Part shown: positions 11,314 through 22,030 of the stretch, piece after piece
Layout of the letters: each line of letters opens with the position of its first letter
Position numbering within the stretch: position 1 is the stretch's first letter
From: Apoda limacodes
Taxonomy: Eukaryota > Arthropoda > Insecta > Lepidoptera > Limacodidae
Reading direction: 5' to 3'
Assembly (NCBI GenBank): GCA_946406115.1
Contig: OX291547.1
Location: 9,987,001-10,051,000, forward strand
Length of the DNA stretch: 64,000 bases
Program-made: the position numbers and the translations under genes
The notes under the pieces: generated by a model
The model's database searches: none
Told to the model about the DNA's origin: nothing
The model's input: the letters and a program-made list of their open reading frames with translations, nothing else

Positions 11314-14300
11314 GTATTTGATGCAAGTCCGCAACTGCTAGATGTTATTTGTATGTTTAGAAAAGTTATTATGTACAACTTTTTTATGTTATTAATGTAT
11401 TTAGCATTTCGAACCTTTTTTAGTGCCTTTGATGTATTTTATGTTTATATGTCTTTCTCGACCGCAATGCTGAAGTACTTCAGTTCTGTTACCAGGATCG
11501 GTGGTGATAAACAATTGGAAGCCTCTTCCCTTCGATCGCATTTCTGATGGACCACTTGCGACTGTGGGCGAAGTTCTGGGGGAACTTACCACGGTAGCCA
11601 CACTCCGTATCCAGCTGCTTCGGCCCAGGCTGACACCGCTTCAGGACATCAAGGATAAGCTGTTGAGGCTGCTCCTTGTCCAGAATAGACCTCTGCTTAT
11701 ATCTACCGGCTGTCCACTAGATGATGTGAGTACACGAACTCTATATATGTATGTATATTTCGGCTCCGTGGCTCAATAAGTTATGACCCGACTGCTGAAT
11801 CGAGGGGCGTAGGTTCGATTCCCGCAAAGGATAATTATTTATTTTTTGCGTTTGTCTTGAGACTGAGTGTTTTCTATGTATAATATGTTTATATTTACGA
11901 AAAGAAAGTATAAACTTGTATTTGTCTCTGTTGTCTGGTATCCATAGCACAAGCTTTACTCAGTTTGGGACCAGTCAGCGTTGTGTAACGTCTAAAAATA
12001 TTTATTTATTTAAAATATTATGTAATGTACCCTAGAATTTCTAAATAAAGTGCTCCGGGAACTACTTATCTTATTGAAGATTAGTCTTTAGTAGGTATAA
12101 TCAACTATGATTATAATCTCTGGTGTAAAAATCATAAATATGATAAAGAAATACTTTTGTATAACCCTTTTGTACCGTGTACAACATATCCTACATAATG
12201 GACACTTTTTAATAGGATTGCGAAAAGCTATTCTTAATCTAAGACAATATAAAAAAGTTTATTTAAAGAAGATAGAATTCTGATAGGTATATCAACGAAA
12301 TGTTTACAACAAAACCTGTCAAACCGAATCACATCAACTGTCTTGTACGTCAAAATCATCCATATCATATTCGGTGACAAAGCCTTTTCGGCAGAGTGCG
12401 CTAAACCAACGTTGACAATGTTCCGGGAGGTAATGTAATGTACTTTATTGTCTGACTGTTTGTAACCCCGACCTCCACACAATGCACCCTCCTCTACTCT
12501 AAACCTTCACCCCCACATTATCTCCAGACCCATTGTTTTCTACATTTAAGCTCTACGTTGAAACTGATGTTATTATTTTCATATTCATAATTAATATAGA
12601 TTTTTTTTTGTAACAATATAAGATAACTTAGTTATCGGTGTTATTTATAAGCTTTTCTCTAATATGACCAACTTTCTGTTCAACCAGTTGACAATAGATT
12701 GTTGGACAACATTCGTCCAATTTTTTTTAACTTTTATATTAATTGAGCAGCTAGGAAAGTTATCTGCAAGTAACTTCAATTGTAATATTTAATAAATAAA
12801 ATAGTTTATTCAAACTACCTACTACAAAATATCGACAAATATTCGAACGTAACAACTACACACATCCGAACTTATTGCCTACAAACATTCAAAGTATTGA
12901 CAACAAACATTCGAACGTATTGACTAGAAACATTCAAACGTATTGACTACAAACCTTCATTCATATTGACTAATAAAAAATCGAACGTATTGACTACAAA
13001 AATTCGAACGTATTGACCACAAACATTCGAACGTATCGACTGGGTACAAACATTCGAAGTATTGACAGCAAACATTCAAACGTATTGACTAGAAACATTC
13101 AAACGTATTGGCTACAAACCTTCATTCATATTGACTAAGAAAATTGGTACGTATTGACTACTAAAATTCGAACGTATTGACAACAAACATTCGAACGTAT
13201 TGACAGCAAAAATTCGAACGTATTGACTACAAACATTCAAATGCATTGACAACAAACATTCGAACTTGTTGTTTACAAACATTAGAACGTATTGATTATA
13301 TTACGAAATAATACGAAAATAAATGAATAAAAAATGTCCGGCTCCAAAACGTTGGAAATTACTGGAATAGCATCAACCATAAGTCTAATTGCTTGTTCTT
13401 AAATAACAAGATGCTAAAAATAATAATAGTATTAATATAATAACAATGAAATTGCAAGTGCAAGTACGCACTGAACTATTTATGACGAAACACTCTCATC
13501 GCAGATTGGATATAAATAGCGTAATGAATGACAATGTTGAAATGATATCACCTACGTACTGAACTATAGTACTATTTATTTTTTTATTGGTCTGGAAGGA
13601 CTCAGACGAACAAAACAATCGTGGTATAAAAGATTAAATGCCTTCACTTGTATCATTTCAGAATTTGATTATTTAGACGACCTTCTTAATATGTCTGTCT
13701 GTTTACACCGTGCGCCACGTAAGTTTTCTCGTGGCGGAGGCACCACTGTGAATGAGATTAACAAAACAAATATACAATAAAATTATATTACGTAAATTTT
13801 ATTAACGGAATTTTGAGTTGTCAACTAGAGTGTGTCAACTCAAAATTCAGGTGCAATTAGTTGCGGCGCGTGTTTAAAATCGTTCTGTTGTAGATTAAAG
13901 TAGAGTACTGATCCGTGTCAATGTAAAAATCAAACTCATGATCTTAAAAACAAATAAGAGGGTTTATTTGGGGTCGAAAAAATGTTTACAATCCGTCCCC
14001 TTTTTACGTGGAAGACCCCCATCTCTTAATTCTAATCATAACTTAATTTTTTGCAACACTATTTAAGTATAGGATACTCTTCTTGTGACTATGGCTAGTT
14101 TAAGAAACACAAAATTTCTGTAGCTTTACCGTTTAAAATTTCATCCGGTCTTTAAGCGGTGCTTTATTGTTAGGTGAATGTTAATGCTACAAATTTGCCA
14201 GTTATGTAGTTAATAACTTTATGTAGCTGCCTCAGCCGTTGTACATCCACACTGCAGGGCAGAGGCCGTTCCTTGGAGAAAGGAGACTTAGGCCACCATG

Positions 14301-17300
14301 CTAGCACAGGGTGGATTGACAGACGTTGTCGAGATAGTGGCAACTCTACAGACTTTTCCACAGTGTATGAATGCAACATTTTAGTCATAATAATAAACCA
14401 TTTTTATGAAAACGGCAAATTTTAAACTATACCTACTTGACTATTTTAATACATAATTCACACGATTCAGTAGCGTTCGTAGACCGAATTTCGTGAAAAA
14501 TCTGTATTCGTGAGGGGTTTAGAGTGGCTTTAATAGCGGTAAACTTTAACTCTACTATCACACTTCAAGGTATCGTTGATAAGTTTAACACTTAGTCGCG
14601 AAATAATAATTCACACAATTAAGTCATGAAGAGCGTTCCGTTTTGAACTTTCTAGGCTTGCAAACGTAGAAGTGGGAATAATGAGAGCGTCGTCAACTGT
14701 CAGGAAATAAAAGCAATTCATTCCTCTTAAGCGCTTACACTGCCACGTGTGCCGCGCTTAAGCTGTGTAATGTCGTTAACAATTATATCAGGTGTTACAA
14801 TTCAATGACTGATCACGTAATACCGGGCCGACATCGCTTTCAACGCTTAGAGTTCAAAACGGAATGCACTCAAATCGTGTTAAGTGGTTGTCACAAAAGC
14901 GTATCCGTAGCAATGTTTTCTCAAAACGGCAAAGTGTACAAGGGCGTTTTTGCCGGGATTCAAAATGAGACAGATAATCAAACTCCCGTCTAAGTAGAAT
15001 TCCTTACAATTTGGAGCTTGTTATAATTTGGGAGGTTGCGTCTAAGTCCTCGCTAATAAGGATAATCGCTTGCGAGAAGAATTAAGTAAGAGCTTGTTTT
15101 GATGTTCGCGGGAATTACAAACTCAACAATGAGCAAGTTCAGATGACACAAAATATAATATTTAATGATATAAATATACGGAATGGTGTCTTAAATTATA
15201 TCAATATATCTGTATCTATATATTTAGAAATAAACAAGCTATAAACAAATTTATAACCACACTTTTGATGAGAAAATTAGTAGGAAGGTAATTGAAATGA
15301 GTTTGCCTTTTTCAGTATACAGATAAAATGGATTTACATGGTTCCGTACCCAAATTTTACAGTTTTTTAAGTCTTTGAAAATTCGTCTGAGCTTCTTTTC
15401 CTACAGATGTATATTTTGCAAGTTATATTTAAGCTTCAAAAGTCGAAATCTTTGTGCCCCCCCCCCCTTCTGACTTAACCTAAAAATCTGTCAAAATCAC
15501 AATACCAAATTTTTTTATTATTGCGTGTACCTACTGTGACACGCACTAAGCTATTTTTTTTCTAATAAATATGACACTTGAATTTTAACAGAATTGGGTC
15601 TCTTGCAGCTACATATTTTACCTTACATATTTAATTCCAGTCCATTATGGTTTTTCATAGGAAGAAAAATGTATTTATAAACGTTTCACTTCTGCTTTCG
15701 TATTTCTCTATAATAGCGAAAAATTATACAGTTATCGTAAAGTACCTACTTAACTAATTTACTTTCTAAAGCGTATAGAGTATGTAAAACAAAATAGGTC
15801 TTAAATCGCTTCAAAAGATAGATGAGAAATTTGTCGTCGCGATGAGCACCTTACACACCGGATTTCCATACATAATAAACGTAATTGAATAGCAGACTCA
15901 TCCACGCCTTGCACCGCCTTATTATATTATATTTTCTAAATATCCGTCTTGTTGCGAACGGGTTACATTAGGAGGGATGCCCTCGTCTTACCAACTTCAA
16001 TCGGAGCGAAAGAGGGTTAAAAGGAGTTTTAGATGTACGAACGCTTTTGATCTTATTAATACCATAAAATAATGCTTTATAATCTTATTAAACGCGAGGT
16101 TAGCGCTCCACGCACCCCTTCTTGAGGCTTAACCGCCCGTTGTCGGGATCGAGATTTCAATTTTGCGTTTTCAGCGACACAATTCTATGAGTCAAGTTTT
16201 ACTACTTAACCTTTATAAATTATAGATTAAAAAGTATTGCTCCATCCAAACTCCACTATTTCAAGAAACAAAACAAATTCTAAACTAAAGATAATTTTGT
16301 TGAAATGTAGGTTACTTATTACTCTATTGTGAAACAAACGCGGCAGTCATCAAATAGATGAAGTTGAATTTCTGCGAAGTTACCACAAATGATTCAAAGG
16401 AATACCCAACACGGCGATAATCAAACACCTCTTACACAGAAGTTAGTCGGTAGCTAAACGCCAGATGAACTCGACTTTGCAATATTATGATAAATTATCG
16501 CCCTCCAATTTGTCTTTGTTCTAACTGAACTGCAAACAAACTTTGAAACGTTTAAGTAAAACTCCACAGATATTTTAATAGAGAACCAATAAGAGATCAA
16601 TTTAAAACCATAAATCTTCTATTGGTAAGTCTTCTTTCGTAACAGCCTTTTCAAATCTTTGTCATAAGATAAAATTTCAAGGCTTGTTTAAAAGGTTATG
16701 ATTTAATCATTCATCCTATCGCGGTAAGTAGCATATGCAAACAACGAAATAAATATCTGATAACACTAAGCCTATTGTTCTGAGTTGTCCTTTCTACCCG
16801 AGAGTACATCAAGAAAATGTTCGCAATCATACACCGAATTACGTAGTAAGACGGATTACACGTGACAGAGTTATCTCTTGCAGGCGCCAGCTCTCGTAAA
16901 TCTTCCGCAAAGCTGAAGTCGACAATATCTGAAAGCAAATATGCCCTCACTATTTAAAAATATAAAACAAAGAAGCGGATTAAGGTATCACTCGAGCCCG
17001 GCGTTTAAGTCTCTCGGCTGACATGATTTACAATCTGGACGTGTAATACTTACAGTTAATTTAACTTTTGATTTGGCAACACTGACAAGTCGCTTGACGT
17101 TGTAATCAGGAGTATTGTTTTGTATAAGTAATCTAGTGGTATAAGTAGAGTGGGACTTACATAACTGATACGTTTCTGGTAGAGCAAGTTATAATCTGAC
17201 AGGACATTGTTTAATTGACAACTCATTTCCAGATCACTACTACACAAAACGCTTCCAGTTCCCCAATATCAATTATTAGGTACATGTGTTTCCTAGAGGT

Positions 17301-19411
17301 AGACCTGATAAAATTAAGCATCCATGCACTCTATTTTAGTGTCAAGCACCTAATTGGTTCCTGAGCAAACATTAAGTGGTATGACTTATGAGTTGTGTAA
17401 TCGAGTTGCGCTGTGTTTTGGAGCAGCACTTAGGCGGTTGCCGGCGCCTAGTTTAAGGCGAAGTGGGTGGATACTAATTGTTAAAACGCCCTTCCCCGCT
17501 CATTGTTTTAGAGCTGGCTATGATTGAAGTTTCGGCGGCGCGGCGGTGCTGGAGTGATACGCACTAACCACCGAACAAATAGCCGTGCGTTAGAACCGAG
17601 CCAGCCGCTGCTACTCGGACATGACACACACATTAACAGCCAACCTAATATTTTCATAATCTAATGGCAATGTTCTGTGAAACAATACTCAATGTTTAGA
17701 CAAACAATTATCTTTGTATCTGTTTCTGGTTAGACTGACCTCTTTAAAACCTTCTAAAACTGTTTGCGGTACTTTATTTTTTTAGAGTAGACTACTTTTA
17801 TTTGATATGTTTTTCCTTTTGTTGCAGGTTACATTAGCTCAGATATGTCGAGGTCAGGATAGAACTACGGGCCCCCACAATTTTCATGAACCATCAGAAG
17901 AAATGCGTCGCAAATTTGAGTCTTGGTGGAGCGCACAAGTCTCACCACGTCCTCCGCCTTTCAGTCCCCGCCGGTACCCGTCACCAGGGCCTAAGAACCG
18001 TTCACCTACACTGACTACCATACCGGATCACTTGCACCCGGCTTTGCAAACCGTACAGAGTCAATACCCAACTCAAAAAACTAGAATGCGAACAAGCTTT
18101 GATCCCGAATTAGAACTGCCAAAACTGCAGCGTTGGTTTTCTGAGAACCAACATCCAAGCAGACAGCAAATACAACAATATGTACGAGAGCTAAATAGCT
18201 TAGAGTCACGAAGAGGACGAAAACCATTAGACGTTAACAACGTTGTGTACTGGTTCAAGAATGCTCGTGCAGCACAAAAGCGTGCAGAACTCAGAAGTAT
18301 TGGGGGAATAGGCTGCCACCTTGGTGTAAATGGATTTCACAGCAGAAGCCACAGCCCGAGTAATGGTTCATTGATGCTTGGTAATGACAGTTACACATCT
18401 CAAGACCATGGCTGCATGAAAAGTCCTATGCAACTGTCTGGGAGTCCAGGAAGATATCCAATGTCAGTCTTATCAGAAGACAATTTATCAAATGCGGGTT
18501 CAGATTTGGATGAAGATGGAGTCGAAATAAATCCTGATGATAGACCAGAAAGTCCAGAAGCACCACTTTCCTTAATAACTACAAAAAAAAATGGTAATGA
18601 TTCAGACGATAAGGCTCAAGAATCACCGAAACCACCGGATATAATGAAGGTAGGCTCATCTATTAGTATTTATTGAATTTATTTATTTTTGCGTCATATT
18701 TATTTATACCACTTGTTTTTTAATTGAATAATCACAATTTCGTTGTCACAGGTACACGACGTCAAAGAGGAGCCCAAGGATTTAAGTAAACCTGATCAGG
18801 ACTGCTCACCACATCGCTCTCCAGCAAAAAACAGTGACAGTTCTCACAATAATAACAACAACGAGGATGAAAACGGCATCACCGATGATGTAGACAATGT
18901 TTCTGATGATGAAGTTGTTCATGATCAACACTACCAACCTACATCTCCTCATCTCGATCGTTTACCCTTTCCTATGGTGCCAAATCATCCAATGTTTGGA
19001 CATGGTATTATGTACATGAGTCAGTACATGAGTGGCTTTCCAGGTGTCGGGCCAGTTCCTGGGGAAGGAGCTAGTGGGTTGAATTTAGCTATTGGTGGGG
19101 CATCTGACGAGCGTCGCAAACGTAATCGTACGTTTATCGACCCGGTATCTGAAGTTCCTGTTTTGGAACAGTGGTTTTCAATGAATACTCACCCTTCTCA
19201 CAATTTGATCTTAAAATACACAGAAGAACTAAACAGGATGCCTTATAGACAAAAGTTTCCTCGATTGGAATCCAAAAATGTACAATTTTGGTTCAAGAAT
19301 AGAAGAGCTAAGTGCAAGAGGCTTAAGATGTCTTTGTATGAGCCTTCGTCACCTGGGCACTATTCACATCCCGGTCACCCACATGCTATCATTGATAGGA
19401 AGATGGTGTAA
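11125..19411 (+). CDS. dve: dve homeobox transcription factor, 3' four coding exons (5' end outside the visible exons)
   Basis: Orthologue of Drosophila defective proventriculus, a nuclear DNA-binding regulator known for roles in midgut, wing and photoreceptor patterning. The coding sequence is join(11125-11313, 11496-11725, 17828-18649, 18752-19411). Every junction has AG/GT borders and the phases are compatible, giving 632 codons plus TAA. Domain order is: CMP/ULD oligomerisation domain (starting TLPVHCVVE, exons 1-2), CUTL domain (end of exon 2 into exon 3, ending near RKFESWW), homeodomain 1 (exon 3, recognition helix VVYWFKNARAAQKR) and homeodomain 2 (exon 4, VQFWFKNRRAKCKR). CMP plus CUTL is shared with SATB proteins; adding two homeodomains is characteristic of Dve. 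The first visible exon begins with the last two bases of a codon, so at least one upstream exon is missing. Identity is from recognised motifs, not a search. I am very sure of the family and exon structure and less sure of the 5' extent. Confidence 0.95.
11496..11725 (+). CDS. dve: dve exon: rest of CMP/ULD domain and start of CUTL
   Basis: A coding exon of 230 bp, separated from the previous one by a 182-bp intron. Acceptor is CAG at 11493-11495 and donor is GTGAGT at 11726. The split codon G|GA makes Gly and the frame continues SVVINNWKPLPFDRISD, then ATVGEVLGELTTVATLRIQL, which completes the ULD-like domain. The last part (DIKDKLLRLLLVQNRPLL, then STGCPLDD) opens the CUTL domain. It ends in phase 0. 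Just 30 bp beyond the donor lies a tRNA-derived SINE. Confidence 0.93.
11755..12010 (+). repeat. tRNA-derived SINE, copy 2, in dve intron
   Basis: A box-A-like stretch (TGGCTCAATAAGTTATGACC) and box B GGTTCGATTCCCGC (11812-11825) precede a body with TTTGTCTTGAGACTGAGTGT. The end, TCTAAAAATATTTATTTA, is shared with the 9500 copy. It lies 30 bp after the splice donor at 11726, in the same orientation as dve. Confidence 0.65.
12815..13300 (+). repeat. 23-bp minisatellite with a 165-bp higher-order period
   Basis: About 20 degenerate copies of a unit close to ACAAACATTCGAACGTATTG plus ACT. A variant unit, AAACCTTCATTCATATTGACT, recurs at 12951 and 13116, 165 bp apart, showing that blocks of about seven units were duplicated together. 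It lies wholly in the dve intron. Confidence 0.85.
14222..14395. repeat. weak SINE-like fragment
   Basis: CCACACTGCAGGGCAGAGGC and the following GGAGAAAGGAG block resemble the 'CACTGCTGGGC' family of lepidopteran repeats. Similar short pieces occur near 49485 and 59305. The assignment is tentative. Confidence 0.3.
14726..14762. promoter_or_regulatory. 9-bp palindrome enclosing a CACGTG E-box
   Basis: CTTAAGCGC (14726-14734) is exactly complementary to GCGCTTAAG (14754-14762), with CACGTG at 14744-14749 between them. It lies in a repeat-free part of the dve intron. A dimeric factor-binding site is possible, but nothing beyond the symmetry supports it. Confidence 0.25.
17400..17625 (+). promoter_or_regulatory. 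GC-rich patch upstream of the homeodomain-1 exon
   Basis: A local rise in GC and CpG in otherwise AT-rich intron, 200-400 bp before the exon that starts at 17828, with runs such as GGCGGCGCGGCGGTG near 17533. No open frame or repeat explains it. Drosophila dve is known to make isoforms from alternative promoters, so an internal promoter or enhancer is possible. This is inference from composition and position only. Confidence 0.25.
17828..18649 (+). CDS. dve: dve exon: CUTL end, proline-rich linker, homeodomain 1
   Basis: A coding exon of 822 bp (274 codons, phase 0 at both ends), with acceptor TTGCAG at 17822-17827 and donor GTAGGC at 18650. It starts VTLAQICRGQDRTTG, finishing CUTL at RKFESWWSAQ. 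A Pro/Ser-rich linker (SPRPPPFSPRRYPSPGP) follows. Homeodomain 1 spans roughly residues 85-154 of the exon (about 18080-18289). It is atypical: helices 2 and 3 are separated by an insertion containing ESRRGRKPLD, and the third helix reads WFKNARAA, keeping the invariant Trp, Phe and Asn. The tail is acidic and Ser/Pro-rich. If the following 102-bp intron were retained, translation would add nine codons and stop at 18676. Confidence 0.96.
18752..19411 (+). CDS. dve: dve last coding exon: co-repressor-type motif and homeodomain 2
   Basis: Final coding exon: 219 codons and TAA at 19409-19411, with acceptor CACAG at 18747-18751 and phase 0. It opens with VHDVKEEPKDLSKPD. This contains a match to the SUMO consensus (VKEE) directly followed by a PxDLS(K/R) motif, the known CtBP-binding signature (PKDLSK, 18773-18790). 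An Asn/Asp-rich low-complexity stretch follows. Homeodomain 2 runs from RRKRNRTFIDP (about 19112) to WFKNRRAKCKR (about 19330), again with extra residues between helices 2 and 3. The short tail is rich in His and Pro. The motif functions are inferred from known consensus patterns. Confidence 0.96.
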   Translation, partial: VHDVKEEPKDLSKPDQDCSPHRSPAKNSDSSHNNNNNEDENGITDDVDNVSDDEVVHDQHYQPTSPHLDRLPFPMVPNHPMFGHGIMYMSQYMSGFPGVGPVPGEGASGLNLAIGGASDERRKRNRTFIDPVSEVPVLEQWFSMNTHPSHNLILKYTEELNRMPYRQKFPRLESKNVQFWFKNRRAKCKRLKMSLYEPSSPGHYSHPGHPHAIIDRKMV

Positions 19412-21190
19412 ATTTATTCACTTTTTGAGATTAATTCATTTTAAACAGACTATGTCTGTCTGTTCGATACTTCAAAAACCGTGTATGCAACCATTCTTAT
19501 TTCTTCTTAGCGATCTTATTTAATGGCGGTCCCAATTAGATTTTTTCTTTGGATCCAAGAAAATAAAGTGGGACATTTAAGTTAAGTGTTTTCGTAAAAA
19601 GCAAAAAACTGGTGGGCAAAGTTTAATTTCTCTTCTCCTATCTTCCTATAAAAACATTAATATCTGGTTATATCGTTTCTACCTAACTTTCAAATTTCTA
19701 AAGTTTGATATTACTGGAAAGACTGAATCTAAATCATTCAATGGTGTGTAGTGCCATGTTAGTATTAAAAATTACATTAAAACAGTTTGTATAATTCAGA
19801 GATTTTCATATTAATTCTACAATAGAATTATGTGGTAGTGAGGCTTCTGCTTGTAGTACATACATCGCTGCATATGCAGGAATACTCTAAGTAAATAATA
19901 CAATTAAAGTAGCATCGGTGTTTGAAATCCTGTTTCGAAGAAGCGATCTCGTCGTAGTGCTTTGATGTATATAGCAAACTATATAGTTTACATATTTAAA
20001 AAAATCTTTTTGAGAGAATCTCAGCAGTAGTCACATTCGTGTATATAGCGTAATGTATTTATTGTACCTATTAATATAACTATTGTAACTGTATATTACG
20101 TTAATGTTTTGAAAATCTTATTAAAATGTATGCAACTCTCATTAAAAGGAAGCATACTATTAACTAGTAATAATATGTATATTGTAACGTTCTACGTTTT
20201 GTTGTTTAGCATCATGGTGATGTTTTGAAATAGAATGGTATTCAATATTATTCGAATATCCTCTATAATTATCTGTATGATATTAATAACTTGGTAAGTG
20301 TAGATACTTTAATGAATGAAATTTAATTTGATTTGAAAATGTAATATTGAAATTAGAGTTTTATTTATTTTCAGTATTGGGTTACTGTATAAAATATGGG
20401 AATTAACCAAAACTGGTAAAATTATTTTGGTGATATTTCGTGTTTTCAACGTACAAAAGTCATTGACTCATAATGAAACCAATATTACATTCCCTATTTT
20501 TTTGTATCCTATTTTATTGACGAATACAGTATTCGTATATCACATTCCTAATAATTTTAAATTAGAATAGATATATTAAATAATACTTCCTACATCCAAA
20601 GATTAATTCATTGAAATGTGTTGTATCTACCATACAGGCTAATCTACACTCTACAGTTATATTTTTTTTTATTTCTAGAAAGATTTGTTTTCTAATTGAT
20701 TGAATGTTATCAAAATTTATTGTCGTATGACGTATCTGAAACGATATTAAAATAATCTAAATAGTTTTTTTTTTTAAAATAAAGGATTTTTTAAAGAAAA
20801 GAAAATCCCTTATTTAGTGTAAAGTGGGTAAAGAAGTGTTTATTAAATTAAATATGACAAAAAATTGATATTTCTTAATATAACTGGTAAATCAGACATG
20901 TTACATGTATTCATTGTTACAAATTTTGGGACAAAAAATGTTTTTGATTTAGTCAATATTTAAATTATTTTTGACAAGTTTGTAATCTTTATGTCATTTT
21001 CCATACATATGTCAGCTGATTTAGTTTATTTGATTTTTACAATTTTTTACAACGATTCAGTATTTAAGCATTTATGTAGATTGAGGCTGATTCTTCCATA
21101 TTTTTTTTTAGGTACTCAACCATTGTTTTATAGTTTTTAGACCCATAGTTGTATAATAATTATAAAATAAACTGTTTTGTTATCTACCTG
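19412..21190 (+). other. dve: probable dve 3' UTR with candidate poly(A) signals
   Basis: About 1.8 kb of AT-rich sequence after the stop codon, free of recognised mobile elements. AATAAA hexamers occur at 19562-19567, 20778-20783 and 21166-21171. The last is followed by a GT-rich tract, as expected for a cleavage site, so I favour it as the main 3' end. The exact end cannot be fixed from sequence alone. Confidence 0.5.
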
Positions 21191-21690
21191 TTATGCTTGT
21201 TTTGTGATGCTGTGATGAAATTTCCAAATATTGTAAATATTTTATTAATTTTTAATGTGTAAGGTATATTGTAAATCGGCGTCTATCATTCACACGAACA
21301 ATACAGCATTTACTGTTTAGATAATGCAGATTATTGGCTAAATGTTTATTCAATTCAATTATATAAACGAAATAAATTGAAGTAATAAAAGTATAAACAT
21401 GATATTTTAACTTTATTTTTTTATAATCCGTTACAGATATTTTAAGGTATTCTTAATGAATCTATCTCACGTATCTAATGGTGGTGAATCTTAACAGCTC
21501 TACTTATCCAGACACTTTCTTTAACCAGATAGATAATAAATAAAAGTAGGTACTACGTATTCATGCATCTTCAGTCTACCTACAAAATTGATTTAAAAAG
21601 TAAGTAAGTATTTAACAGTAAACAATTGGTTTTTCTGTACTTACTAAAACTAACTACCGTAATTTTGTCAAATATGTAAAACTTCATTGC

Positions 21691-21811
21691 ACAGTGCAGC
21701 AAACATTCTGACCCGGTGTTTGGTCGATAGTGTCGTTGTAAGTTTAAAACATTTCAATATGGCGATATGGTTTTGATTTTGAACACCGGATCAGAAAATT
21801 TTGTTGCACTG
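21691..21811 (+). repeat. short inverted-repeat element (MITE-like), copy 2
   Basis: Best-preserved copy. Ends ACAGTGCAGCAAACATTCTG and its near-complement (AATTTTGTTGCACTGT) enclose the TTCTGACCCGGTG/CACCGGATCAGAA pair and an ATATGGCGATATGG core. About 121 bp, non-coding. Confidence 0.65.
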
Positions 21812-21944
21812 TAAATGAACATCATGATCTTTTCCCAAGACTGTAACGCCAAGTTAATCCTAAAATTTAGTACGAATTTCATTTATGCTACCAAAATATC
21901 GTTAGGAATATGAGGATAACCAATAACTACGAGGGGATATCTGC

Positions 21945-22030
21945 TCACGTATTTTCTCTGACCTATGGTTTCTTTGCCAGAGAAAAATTCCAATACATCG
22001 AATAGGTGGGCGACTTGCGAGCTATCCCTC
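21945..22030 (+). pseudogene. jockey-like LINE ORF2, part left of the foldback insertion
   Basis: A short stretch whose frame reads RIGGRLASYPS just before the insertion, matching the region between endonuclease and reverse transcriptase in jockey-like elements. It continues beyond the foldback element at 23796 in the same frame (GSRAFWSLAKAAEGNF). The 5' limit is uncertain. Confidence 0.6.

Larger units (their letters stand above)
11726..17827 (+). other. dve: long dve intron (6.1 kb)
   Basis: An intron of 6102 bp with a GTGAGT donor and a TTGCAG acceptor, phase 0. It contains a SINE at its 5' end, a 23-bp minisatellite (12.8-13.3 kb), a weak SINE-like fragment near 14.2-14.4 kb, and a palindrome around a CACGTG E-box at 14.73 kb. 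A long stretch from about 14.4 to 17.8 kb lacks repeats I recognise. Such repeat-poor intronic DNA in a developmental homeobox gene is a plausible place for enhancers (inference). An 11-base C run at 15457-15467 is the only simple repeat of note in it. Confidence 0.8.

Noticed and set aside
14805..14993. 62-codon frame in the dve intron as an alternative exon
   Set aside because: No known motif and no matching splice-site pair found; likely chance.
18073..18258. Minus-strand open frame inside the homeodomain-1 exon
   Set aside because: It is the shadow of the strongly supported dve exon.
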